A stretch of DNA of 11,289 bases from Bdellovibrionales bacterium (lineage in GTDB: Bacteria; Bdellovibrionota_G; JALEGL01; JAGRAY01): NCBI GenBank assembly GCA_020434375.1, contig JAGRAY010000047.1, positions 1-11,289 of the forward strand, read 5' to 3'. The position numbers and the translations under genes are program-made. Shown here one piece after another: positions 1 through 7,883 of the stretch. The notes beneath the pieces are model-generated. The model saw only the letters and a list, made by a program, of their open reading frames with translations. It ran no database searches and was not told where the DNA came from. How positions within the stretch are numbered: the first letter of the stretch is position 1; every line of letters begins with the position of its first letter.

Positions 1-2
1 AC

Positions 3-1304
3 CAAACGGAAACTTCTAAATTTTACGATCGAATCGAAAGAATTTTGCCAAAAGACCTATCGACCATCATCTATACTTCAGGAACGACAGGTAACCCTAA
101 GGGGGTCATGCTTTCTCATCGCAACATTCTTTCCAATTGTGAAGGTGCGTCCCATGTGTTGCCTCTTGGCCCAAAGGATCTGACCTTGTCGTTTTTGCCG
201 CTTAGCCATGCATTTGAGCGAACCGTCGGATTTTACGGCATGTTATTCATGGGATCACGCATTGCCTACGCGGAAAATTTGACCACGATTTCACAAAACA
301 TTCAGGAAACTCATCCGACCATTCTGTTCTGTGTTCCCCGCATTTTGGAAAAAATTCATACGTCTATTTGGGATGAGATTCGCAGAAAACCTAGAGTGAT
401 TCATCATCTTTTTTCACATGCCTTGGATCTTTCCTCCAAAAAGAAATCTCTCACATTCTTTCAACAACTGGTTTTTAAAAGCCTGTCTAAACTTTTTTTT
501 ACTAAGATCCACCAGAAGATGGGAGGCTCCTTAGGTTATATTATATCGGGCGGTGCAAAACTTAACCCAAAGATTGCGACTTTTTTTGAGCAAGTTGGCA
601 TACCCGTTTTACAGGGCTATGGTCTAACGGAAACTTCACCCATTGTTACCGTGAATCCCCCTTCCGACAACCGAATCGGATCTGTGGGAACACCCATTGA
701 AGGTGTCAACGTCAAAATTTCGAACGATGGTGAAATTTTGGTGAAAGGCGATCTAATCATGCTCGGGTACTACAAAGATCAAGATGCTACGAAGGAAGTG
801 ATTGACGAAAATCATTACTTTCATACGGGTGACATTGGGACCATCGATGAAAATGGCTACCTCTATATTACTGATCGAAAAAAAGAAATTATCGTCACAT
901 CTGGCGGCAAAAAAGTAGCCCCTCAAACCATCGAAAACGCACTCATTGAAAATCCTCTTATCGATCAGGCTTGTATTGTAGGAGAAGGTGAAAAGTATCT
1001 TGGCGCTTTGCTCGTGCCTAACTTTCAAAGACTTAAGAACCATATTCGAAATATGGATTTAACCCATGCTTCAAATGAAGAACTCGTAAAATCTGATCTT
1101 GTTAACCAGCTGTACCAAGGAATAGTGGATGAGCTCAACCAAAAACTGGCGTCGTACGAGACCATCAAAAAATTTCAGTTGTTAAGCCAGGAGTTCAGCA
1201 TTGAAAATGACGAACTCACGCCCACACTGAAACTTAGACGCAAAACTATTTTGACTCGACATGGCAAAATAGTAGAATCTTTCTATGCAAATCCTGGCTC
1301 CTAA
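3..1304 (+). CDS. Long-chain acyl-CoA synthetase (AMP-forming), 5'-truncated by the window edge
   Basis: This protein activates a long-chain fatty acid with ATP to an acyl-adenylate and then transfers the acyl group to CoA, feeding lipid synthesis or beta-oxidation; the enzyme is usually cytosolic or membrane-associated. The reading frame is open from base 3 with no stop, giving 433 visible residues. Family members are around 600 residues, so roughly a quarter is missing upstream. An internal TTG at 45 is not a credible start, because it sits immediately before the phosphate-binding motif TSGTTGNPKG (bases 75-104). Other adenylation-family motifs follow in order: GYGLTETSP (615-641), HTGD near 822, the DRKKEIIVTSGGKK hinge region near 873-914, and the C-terminal LTPTLKLRRK near 1215-1244. 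The last motif is typical of the COG1022/FAA1-like branch rather than short-chain acetyl-CoA synthetases. It converges with recG, and no clear terminator follows it. Family assignment is firm; substrate chain length is inferred. Confidence 0.93.
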   Translation, partial: QTETSKFYDRIERILPKDLSTIIYTSGTTGNPKGVMLSHRNILSNCEGASHVLPLGPKDLTLSFLPLSHAFERTVGFYGMLFMGSRIAYAENLTTISQNIQETHPTILFCVPRILEKIHTSIWDEIRRKPRVIHHLFSHALDLSSKKKSLTFFQQLVFKSLSKLFFTKIHQKMGGSLGYIISGGAKLNPKIATFFEQVGIPVLQGYGLTETSPIVTVNPPSDNRIGSVGTPIEGVNVKISNDGEILVKGDLIMLGYYKDQDATKEVIDENHYFHTGDIGTIDENGYLYITDRKKEIIVTSGGKKVAPQTIENALIENPLIDQACIVGEGEKYLGALLVPNFQRLKNHIRNMDLTHASNEELVKSDLVNQLYQGIVDELNQKLASYETIKKFQLLSQEFSIENDELTPTLKLRRKTILTRHGKIVESFYANPGS

Positions 1305-1342
1305 CCCCTTCAAAAATATTTAATCATAAAAGTAATTATTTC

Positions 1343-1368
1343 TTGACTCCTACCTGGCATGCTATAAT
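1343..1368 (+). promoter_or_regulatory. Extended -10 promoter upstream of the candidate small RNA
   Basis: A perfect TATAAT at 1363-1368 is preceded by TGC (1360-1362), forming the extended -10 pattern TGnTATAAT. A TTGACT lies at 1343-1348, but its spacing to the -10 is only 14 bases, shorter than the usual 16-18. Recognition may therefore rest on the extended -10. Initiation 7-9 bases downstream would fall at about 1375-1377, exactly where the inverted repeat of the candidate RNA begins. No protein-coding frame follows on this strand, so the promoter's likely product is a non-coding RNA. The match is seen in the sequence; activity is inferred. Confidence 0.55.
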
Positions 1369-1375
1369 TATCAAT

Positions 1376-1498
1376 TAAGGCCTCAAGGTCGAGAATTTTC
1401 GGGATTGTAGTTAGTGTTGGGTTACCGCCATCTCATTTCCCCCTACAAAATGGTGCCTAGCATGGGTTCCGTTGGGTTCTCCACTCTTTGAGGCCTTA
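1376..1498 (+). ncRNA. Candidate structured small RNA (about 123 nt), family unknown
   Basis: An 11-base perfect inverted repeat closes the segment: TAAGGCCTCAA at 1376-1386 pairs with TTGAGGCCTTA at 1488-1498. Further pairing continues inward: GGT (1387-1389) with ACT (1483-1485), GAGAA (1391-1395) with TTCTC (1477-1481), CGGGA (1400-1404) with TTCCG (1467-1471, one G-U), and TTGTAG (1405-1410) with CTACAA (1443-1448). The result is an irregular rod with internal loops and a large apical loop. A strong -10 element sits at the right distance upstream. The rod with an open middle recalls 6S RNA, but it is shorter than the usual 160-200 nt and I see no clear 6S sequence signature. The SRP RNA tetraloop motif is absent. 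No U-tract terminator follows, so the 3' end would require processing or Rho. Alternatives are a chance inverted repeat or a relic of a small palindromic element. Confidence 0.42.
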
Positions 1499-1552
1499 CT
1501 AACTTTGGCTTCCTGCTAAAAAAGTAATCCAGCAATCGAAACCATCCTTCGT

Positions 1553-1573
1553 AAAAAACCATGCTATATGGTT
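1553..1573 (-). terminator. Weak intrinsic terminator after recG, end of the pyrimidine operon
   Basis: Read on the minus strand, AACCAT (1568-1573) and ATGGTT (1557-1562) form a 6-bp stem with a 5-base loop. The stem's last two T residues run directly into four more (1553-1556), giving TTTTTT. It lies 7 bases beyond the recG stop codon (1581-1583). The stem has only two G-C pairs, so termination may be inefficient. On the plus strand the hairpin is followed by GAAAG rather than a T-run, so it should not stop transcription arriving from the left. Confidence 0.45.
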
Positions 1574-1580
1574 GAAAGTA

Positions 1581-4001
1581 TTAACCTATTGACACCCATT
1601 GATGTTTTGAGTGCCATAGATTTTCAACCACCCATGAAAAATGACTGTGCTCTTTCTGATGCAGTTCGGGATCCTGTTCATAAATTTTAAATGCTTCGAT
1701 ACGTGCTGACTCCAGAAGATCCAGATCCCGAGGAAACTCTGCTAGCTTAAACAGAGGTACGCCGGATTGTTGTGTGCCAAAAAGGTCCCCTGGACCTCTC
1801 AGTTTTAAATCCTCCTCAGCCAGGCGAAACCCATCTTGTGTATCTGCAAAGGTTTTTAGTCTCTTTCGAGAAATCACCGACATTTGATAGGGCGCGATGA
1901 TCAGGCAGTATGATTCTTTTTTGCCTCTTCCAATCCGACCACGAAGCTGATGTAATTGAGAAAGACCAAACCGTTCTGGATGTTCGATAAGCATGCATGT
2001 GGCGTTTGGCACGTCAATTCCAACCTCAATCACCGTTGTTGATACAAGCACATGAATCTTTCCTTGAATAAATTCCTCCATAATTTGTTCTTTTTCGTTT
2101 GAATGCATTTGACCATGGAGCAAGCCCACTCGATATTCTGGGAAAATCTCTGTTTGAAATACATGAGCCATGGTGGTGGCATCTTTAAGGGGTATTTTTT
2201 CTGAGGCTTCAACCAGTGGATAAACAATAAAAGCCTGTTCACCTCGGGAAAGACAATCCCGAATATCTTGATAAGCCTTTGATCGAGATTTTTCTGAGAA
2301 AAGCTTCGTTGTAATTTTTTTCCTTCCCTTAGGTAGCTCGTCAAGAATCGATACATCAAGATCTGAAAACAACGTGAGGGCCAATGTTCTTGGGATCGGC
2401 GTGGCAGACATTACTAACACATCAGGTTCAATGCCCTTATTTCGAAGAGTCAGACGTTGTCGAACCCCAAAGCGGTGTTGCTCATCAACCACCACCAAAC
2501 CTAATTGTTTAAAAACAACCGGAGATTCCAAAAGCGCATGGGTTCCTAAGATCAATTGGCTATCGCCACGTTGTATATCTTCATAAATTTTTTGTTTTTG
2601 TGTGGCCGTCATTTTTCCAGTAAGAATAGCCAGCTTGAGGCCCAGCGGTTTGAATAATGTTTCAAGATTTTTAAAGTGCTGCTCAACAAGTATCTCCGTT
2701 GGCGCCATGAACACCGCTTGATAGCCATGTTCAATAGCTCGAGTACAAGCCAGCGCCGCAACAATCGTTTTTCCGCTTCCGACATCACCCTGGAGAAGTC
2801 TGTTCATAGCAAAAGGTCGAATCATATCATCGCGAATACTTTGAAAGACCTTTTTTTGTGCAAGAGTCAACGTGTATGGAAGATTTTCAATCAATCTTTT
2901 TTCGAGTAACGTATCTTTTGTAAAAGCGATACCTTGACGCTTTTCAGCCATTTTTTTTTGCCTTGCCATTGACAGGCAATAAAAAAATAATTCTTCATAA
3001 CAAAGTGCTTGTTTCAGTTCTGCAATCTGTTGCTCATCGTAAATTGTCTCAGGAAAGTGCAACTTTTCGATAATTTTTCCTGGCGACTCAAAGTCATGTT
3101 CCTTGCAAATCTCAGGAGGCAAAAGACAGACTCTGTATCTTTGATAAGACTTTACAACTCCCATCATAATTTTACGAATGGTCTTCTGATAAAGACCTCC
3201 AATCTCTTTATAAATAGGTACAATTTTGCCAAAACTTAAGGGTTCTTCCTGATTCACTATGATCTCATATTCAGGATGGTGAATCTCATATTGACCTCGA
3301 AATAACTTTGCCTTCCCTGAAATTACCAGCCTGGTTCCCTGCTTAATCTTTTGAAAATTAGATGCATAAAACCGAAACCATTTTAGTTTCAAAGTGCCAG
3401 TGCCATCTCTAACCTGCATTTCATAGGTTCGTCTGCGAAGGCCTTTGTAAAACACTAGCCCATGATGGGTCACTTCCCCAACAGTTACAATCGATAAGCC
3501 CTCTTTGATATCAGAGATTTTTATCATTTGAGTTCTATCCTCGTAGCGAACAGGGAAAAAGTTCATCAAATCATAAATCGAAGTCATGCCTATCTTAGCA
3601 AACTTCTCGGCAATTCTCGGACCAACACCTTTTACATATTGAATTTGCTTTGTTAGAAACGAGTACTTTTCTACGATTTTATCTTTGGAATAAATAGAAT
3701 GTTCACTAAAAATAAATTTCGATATAACACCGGTCTGTATTTCTAGAATTTCCATAGCTTTATCAATTCGAAGAACTTTCTCAGGAGCACTCTGATCATC
3801 GTAATCGCTGAAAAGATAAAGTACTTTTTCAAAAACATTTTTTAAGTGTGTATGCTCCCGAACAGCCTTTTGTCCGACTGTCGTCATGTACTGTGACAGA
3901 TTTTTGACTGAATCTAACTTCTTATAGTCGGCTTCTTTTAAATACTTCAAAGGCCTTTTGAGAGTTTCTAAGGTCTTTTCAACGGACAAAGCATTTGACA
4001 T
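1581..4001 (-). CDS. recG: ATP-dependent DNA helicase RecG
   Basis: RecG is a monomeric superfamily 2 translocase that remodels stalled replication forks and Holliday junctions. The 806-residue product has an N-terminal extension of roughly 115 residues not found in the approximately 693-residue E. coli enzyme, resembling the long form known from Thermotoga. Next come the wedge/OB region (from VKGVGPRIAEKF near 123 to about 250) and the helicase core. Core motifs are Walker A GDVGSGKT (405-412), DEQH box (506-509), SATPIPRT (532-539), STTVIEVGIDVP (654-665) and QLRGRIGRG (685-693). The RecG-specific C-terminal segment around 724-750 contains EEDLKLRGPGDLFG. All key residues are present and there is no sign of decay. 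The ATG start lies 2 bases past the carB stop; the nearest AGGAG (4016-4020) is 14 bases away, so translation probably depends on coupling to carB. It is the last gene of the operon, with no functional link to pyrimidine synthesis evident. Confidence 0.97.
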   Translation of the reverse strand: MSNALSVEKTLETLKRPLKYLKEADYKKLDSVKNLSQYMTTVGQKAVREHTHLKNVFEKVLYLFSDYDDQSAPEKVLRIDKAMEILEIQTGVISKFIFSEHSIYSKDKIVEKYSFLTKQIQYVKGVGPRIAEKFAKIGMTSIYDLMNFFPVRYEDRTQMIKISDIKEGLSIVTVGEVTHHGLVFYKGLRRRTYEMQVRDGTGTLKLKWFRFYASNFQKIKQGTRLVISGKAKLFRGQYEIHHPEYEIIVNQEEPLSFGKIVPIYKEIGGLYQKTIRKIMMGVVKSYQRYRVCLLPPEICKEHDFESPGKIIEKLHFPETIYDEQQIAELKQALCYEELFFYCLSMARQKKMAEKRQGIAFTKDTLLEKRLIENLPYTLTLAQKKVFQSIRDDMIRPFAMNRLLQGDVGSGKTIVAALACTRAIEHGYQAVFMAPTEILVEQHFKNLETLFKPLGLKLAILTGKMTATQKQKIYEDIQRGDSQLILGTHALLESPVVFKQLGLVVVDEQHRFGVRQRLTLRNKGIEPDVLVMSATPIPRTLALTLFSDLDVSILDELPKGRKKITTKLFSEKSRSKAYQDIRDCLSRGEQAFIVYPLVEASEKIPLKDATTMAHVFQTEIFPEYRVGLLHGQMHSNEKEQIMEEFIQGKIHVLVSTTVIEVGIDVPNATCMLIEHPERFGLSQLHQLRGRIGRGKKESYCLIIAPYQMSVISRKRLKTFADTQDGFRLAEEDLKLRGPGDLFGTQQSGVPLFKLAEFPRDLDLLESARIEAFKIYEQDPELHQKEHSHFSWVVENLWHSKHQWVSIG

Positions 4002-4003
4002 GC

Positions 4004-7000
4004 TCAGGATTTAAACTCCTGCAACGCATACACAGATAACTTCCCTTGGCGAATTGCTTGAATGGAGTGAGCAGCGGCCCATGACCCCTGAATGGTTGTA
4101 AAATAAGGAATACCTTTTTCCAGTGTTGATCGCCGAATCGAATAAGAGTCTCGAATAGAATCTTTTCCAAGAGTTGTATTGAAAACAAGATCTATTTTTC
4201 GATTTAAAATAGCATCGACAATATGAGGACGACCTTCTACAACTTTATTTACTTTCTCGGCAGGAACACCGTGCTTGATCAGATGCTTTGCTGTGCCTCT
4301 CGTCGAAACAATCGTAAATCCACTTTGTCTCATTAATTTGGCAATTTCTACCATTTGTTCTTTATCTTGATCATTTACGCTAATAAACACCGTTCCTTGA
4401 CGCGGCAACAGGTTTCCAGCTGCTATTTGAGCCTTGCCATAGGCTAATTCCCATGAGGAATCCACGCCCATGACTTCTCCAGTAGACTTCATCTCTGGTC
4501 CCAAAATAGTATCCACATTGTTAAACTTTAAAAAAGGAAATACTGGAGACTTGACACAATAAAGTTGTTTATTTCTTGCAGAATTCAAGGTCTGAGCGTT
4601 GATCTTTCCTCCTAACATAATGTCAACAGCCTCTTGAACCAACGTAAGCCCTGTCGCTTTAGAAACAAAGGGAACCGTTCTCGATGCCCTAGGATTGACC
4701 TCCAAGACAAAAAGGTGATCCTTCTGAATAGCAAATTGAATATTGATAAAACCTTTGACATCCAAGGCTATAGCAATCTTATTTGTTGCGTCCTGTATTT
4801 CCTCAAGAATTTTTTCTTCAATAGAAAAAGGCGGGAGAACACAAGAACTATCACCAGAATGAACGCCAGCCTCTTCTACATGCTGCATAATGCCGGCAAT
4901 ATAAGTTTTCGAGCCATCGCAAAGTGCATCGACGTCAACTTCGATAGAATTTTCTAAAAATCGATCCATCAAGATTTGTCCACCTAAAGAATGTGATACA
5001 GTTTCAGTTTCCAAATAATCTGAAAGTTCTTTCGTATTAAACACGACTTTCATTGATCTTCCACCCAAAACATACGAAGGTCGAATCATCATCGGAAAAC
5101 CAAGAGATTCGGCAATTGAGTATGCTTCTTCTTTATTGTGAGCGATAAAACTTTGAGGCTGTGAAATTTTTAGACGTTCTAAGAGCTCTCTAAATCGTTC
5201 TCGATCTTCTGCAATGTCAATAGCTTCTGGAGAAGTACCGAGGATAGTAACGCCACTTTCTTCAAGAGACTTAGCCAACTTCAGAGGCGTTTGTCCACCA
5301 AACTGCAAAATCACGCCCAAAGGCTTTTCGCGATCTATAATGGCAGAAACATCTTCAAACGTTAAAGGCTCAAAGTAAAGACGGTCTGAAATATCGAAAT
5401 CTGTGGAGACCGTTTCAGGGTTACAATTGACCATGATGCTCTCGACACCCATTTTTTTCAAAGCCAAGCTCGCATGAACACAGCAATAGTCAAATTCAAT
5501 ACCTTGTCCGATCCGATTAGGTCCGCTTCCTAAAATCATTACTTTTTTGTTTTGCGTGGGAGGGCTCTCGTCTTCTGTTCCATAAGTTGAGTAGAGATAG
5601 TTTGTATGCGATTCGAATTCGGCCGCACAGGTATCAACCATTTTATAAACGGGTTTTATGCCATGTGATTGCCGTGTTTCTCTAATTGTTAGTTCTAATG
5701 AGTCTGCTATTCTAGCTAGGTGACGATCGGCAAAGCCAAGGCGTTTGATATATCGCCAGTCTTGGCTGGTGAGATTTTTAACACCTTTGACACGGACAAG
5801 CTCTTCACTATCAACGATTCTCTTTAGCTGATGAATAAACCAGGGGTCAATGCTCGTCGACTCTACAATATCTTCGACGGTCGCTCCTTTGGACAAAGCT
5901 TCTCCTATAAAGAGCAGTCTTTCTGGAAGAGCCGTTCTCATCTTACCCAAAAGAGTCTTAAGGTCGTCACTGTTGGCATGGCTGTTAAAACGAAGGCCAA
6001 ATAGATCGAGTTCAAGAGAACGAATGGCCTTTTGAAGTGATTCAGCAAAATTATGTCCGATGCCCATCACTTCACCCACGGCTTTCATTTGAGGGCCCAA
6101 TGCTCTTGCTGAACCGGCAAATTTTCCGAAATCAAATCTTGGAATTTTCGTTACAACGTAGTCGATGGTCGGTTCGAAAGAAGCTTTTGTGTTTCGAGTG
6201 ATATCGTTGGGCACCTCATCAAGCGTATAACCCACCGCTAATTTTGCAGCCAGTTTGGCAATAGGATACCCGGTAGCCTTGGATGCCAAAGCTGAACTGC
6301 GCGACACTCTTGGGTTCATTTCAATAACGTAAATCTGTCCATTCACTGGATTCACTGCAAACTGAATATTTGATCCACCCGAGTCCACTCCGATGGCTCG
6401 CATAATTTGAATCGAATAATCACGAAGCTTTTGGTACTCCGTATCTGAAAGTGTCTGTGCAGGAGCCACAGTAATACTGTCACCTGTGTGAACACCCACG
6501 GGATCAAAATTTTCGATCGAACAAATCACCACAACATTGTCATTCTTGTCTCGCATCATTTCGAGTTCAAATTCTTTCCAACCCAAGATAGATTCTTCAA
6601 TTAAAATCTCACCCACCGGACTGGAGTCAATGCCCCAACGCACTAGTTTTTCATATTCTTCTTGATTGTAAGCCATACTCGCGCCAGCACCACCAAGCGT
6701 AAACGAAGGTCGAATAATGGCTGGTATTTTTACGTAGTCCATCGCTTCTCGTGCCTCTTCAATGGACCTTACATATCGACTCTTAGGTAAAGGTACGCCA
6801 ATGGATTGCATACACTTTTTAAACATCTCTCGATTTTCAGCCTTTTGAATGGATTCCACTCTGGCACCGAGAAGTTCTACATTGAAAGCCTCTAACACGC
6901 CTCCCTCATGGAGCTTCATCGCTAGATTAAGTGCTGTTTGTCCTCCAACGGTAGGCAATATTGCATCGGGCCTTTCTTTCTCGATGATACTCGATAAAGT

Positions 7001-7216
7001 TTCAAAAGTTAGTGGTTCAATATAGGTGGCATCTGCATAGATGGGATCTGTCATAATCGTAGCAGGATTTGAATTTGCGAGAATAACGCGATATCCCTCT
7101 TCTTTAAGAGATTTAATCGCTTGCGTTCCGCTATAATCGAATTCACAAGCTTGGCCGATGACTATGGGGCCCGATCCAAGCACTAAAATTGATTTTAAAT
7201 CAGTTCTTTTGGGCAC
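4004..7216 (-). CDS. carB: Carbamoyl phosphate synthetase large subunit
   Basis: CarB uses two ATP, bicarbonate and ammonia tunnelled from CarA to make carbamoyl phosphate for pyrimidines and arginine. At 1070 residues it is full length (E. coli 1073) and nearly collinear with it. The two homologous halves begin with GSGPIVIGQ (14-22) and GSGPNRIGQG (563-572). Each carries an ATP-grasp domain, with SIENFDPVGVHTGDS (233-247) in the first and EEAGVHSGDS (781-790) in the second. The C-terminal MGS-like allosteric domain (about 940-1070) retains K952, T972, T975, K991, N1013 and T1015, the equivalents of the E. coli UMP/IMP-site residues, so UMP feedback is plausible. The start is GTG (7214-7216): a TAA lies in frame two codons upstream and the protein aligns from MPKRTD. 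Its first 17 bases overlap the preceding unknown gene, and AAGG (7228-7231) sits 11 bases upstream. Confidence 0.98.
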   Translation of the reverse strand: MPKRTDLKSILVLGSGPIVIGQACEFDYSGTQAIKSLKEEGYRVILANSNPATIMTDPIYADATYIEPLTFETLSSIIEKERPDAILPTVGGQTALNLAMKLHEGGVLEAFNVELLGARVESIQKAENREMFKKCMQSIGVPLPKSRYVRSIEEAREAMDYVKIPAIIRPSFTLGGAGASMAYNQEEYEKLVRWGIDSSPVGEILIEESILGWKEFELEMMRDKNDNVVVICSIENFDPVGVHTGDSITVAPAQTLSDTEYQKLRDYSIQIMRAIGVDSGGSNIQFAVNPVNGQIYVIEMNPRVSRSSALASKATGYPIAKLAAKLAVGYTLDEVPNDITRNTKASFEPTIDYVVTKIPRFDFGKFAGSARALGPQMKAVGEVMGIGHNFAESLQKAIRSLELDLFGLRFNSHANSDDLKTLLGKMRTALPERLLFIGEALSKGATVEDIVESTSIDPWFIHQLKRIVDSEELVRVKGVKNLTSQDWRYIKRLGFADRHLARIADSLELTIRETRQSHGIKPVYKMVDTCAAEFESHTNYLYSTYGTEDESPPTQNKKVMILGSGPNRIGQGIEFDYCCVHASLALKKMGVESIMVNCNPETVSTDFDISDRLYFEPLTFEDVSAIIDREKPLGVILQFGGQTPLKLAKSLEESGVTILGTSPEAIDIAEDRERFRELLERLKISQPQSFIAHNKEEAYSIAESLGFPMMIRPSYVLGGRSMKVVFNTKELSDYLETETVSHSLGGQILMDRFLENSIEVDVDALCDGSKTYIAGIMQHVEEAGVHSGDSSCVLPPFSIEEKILEEIQDATNKIAIALDVKGFINIQFAIQKDHLFVLEVNPRASRTVPFVSKATGLTLVQEAVDIMLGGKINAQTLNSARNKQLYCVKSPVFPFLKFNNVDTILGPEMKSTGEVMGVDSSWELAYGKAQIAAGNLLPRQGTVFISVNDQDKEQMVEIAKLMRQSGFTIVSTRGTAKHLIKHGVPAEKVNKVVEGRPHIVDAILNRKIDLVFNTTLGKDSIRDSYSIRRSTLEKGIPYFTTIQGSWAAAHSIQAIRQGKLSVYALQEFKS

Positions 7217-7883
7217 TTTTTATTTTTCCTTTTGTTTTGATATATAATTCACGGTCTTTAGAAATTTGTTCCCACTGAAAAATTTGATCAAAGGGCACAT
7301 GTTGAAAACGGTCTCTCTTAGATTTCATGTAAGCCAAATCAATAAGAAATTGATGGCGATCGCCTTTGAAATATTTTCGAACAGTATCAATGATCCATCC
7401 TTTCATTTCAGAGGGAAACATCCAGGCCGAGTCTGAAAAATACCTTGCACCATCTAATTCGTAGACACGTGCGTCTATCAAATCTGTCGTTCTAAATTCT
7501 GGATAAGATTGATCCTTCAAAAAACTTTCTTCATGATGATTCAGTAGATCAATCACGAAAGTACCTCCATTTGAAGGTGCTTTGACTTGAAACAGGCTGT
7601 GACGACTCGTTTCCATAGCAAGAAGTACCGTTCGTTCTTCCTGCGTCAGTTTTTCACTATACGCTAAACGATATAATCGACATGGTGGAATACCTGTCGA
7701 ATCCATCACGCGATCAAGGAGATACCACTCTAGAAATCGCGTCATTTGATTCTCGAAGAATTCCTCGTCTTCACCAAAACTTCCAATTAAATTAAAATAA
7801 TTTTGTCGAGACTCACGGTATTCAGTCTCGTAGTGGCCAGCACTATAGTGCTGTGCTAGTTTTTCAAAGACTTCTTTATACAT
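7200..7883 (-). CDS. Uncharacterised protein encoded between carA and carB
   Basis: I do not recognise a named family for this 227-residue protein. It has no signal peptide, membrane segment, cysteine cluster or nucleotide-binding motif. It is rich in charged and aromatic residues and ends in a lysine-rich tail, so it is probably a soluble cytoplasmic protein. Its most distinctive block is FFENQMTRFLEWYLLDR (42-58). A likely alpha/beta part follows, with SLFQV (96-100), TFVIDLL (108-114) and ARVYELDG (138-145). From memory only, this block order resembles conserved hypothetical proteins of delta-proteobacteria that share an FLEWY..DR-like motif. The gene is almost certainly real: it overlaps carA by 28 bases and carB by 17, has GAGG (7894-7897) 10 bases before its ATG, and fills what would otherwise be a 640-base gap between tightly packed genes. 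A role linked to carbamoyl phosphate synthetase is possible from position alone. Confidence 0.85.
   Translation of the reverse strand: MYKEVFEKLAQHYSAGHYETEYRESRQNYFNLIGSFGEDEEFFENQMTRFLEWYLLDRVMDSTGIPPCRLYRLAYSEKLTQEERTVLLAMETSRHSLFQVKAPSNGGTFVIDLLNHHEESFLKDQSYPEFRTTDLIDARVYELDGARYFSDSAWMFPSEMKGWIIDTVRKYFKGDRHQFLIDLAYMKSKRDRFQHVPFDQIFQWEQISKDRELYIKTKGKIKSAQKN

Noticed and set aside
753..1043. 96-codon open frame antisense to the acyl-CoA synthetase
   Set aside because: It lies wholly inside a well-conserved gene in the opposite strand, has no ribosome site or recognisable domain, and its composition is that of a reverse shadow.
45..1304. Acyl-CoA synthetase as a complete gene starting at TTG 45
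   Set aside because: The frame stays open to base 3, and the TTG would remove the whole N-terminal domain, starting just 10 residues before the ATP-binding motif. The gene is cut by the window edge, not short.
1376..1498. Small palindromic mobile element (MITE) bounded by the 11-base inverted repeat
   Set aside because: No target-site duplication is visible at the two ends, no second copy is in the window, and the abutting promoter with inward helices fits an RNA gene better. It is not fully excluded.
1376..1498. SRP RNA or 5S rRNA, suggested by the length of about 120 nt
   Set aside because: The SRP domain IV motif (GGUCAGG with the GGAA tetraloop) and the conserved 5S rRNA segments are absent on both strands.
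1358..1568. Direct repeat CATGCTATA at 1358-1366 and 1560-1568, suggesting a duplicated element flanking the candidate RNA
   Set aside because: Nine bases of AT-rich sequence can recur by chance. One copy is the promoter -10 and the other is the terminator loop, and no larger flanking similarity is present.
4634..4957. 107-codon plus-strand open frame inside carB
   Set aside because: It is a reverse-strand shadow of the second ATP-grasp domain of CarB, which is intact and conserved across this segment.
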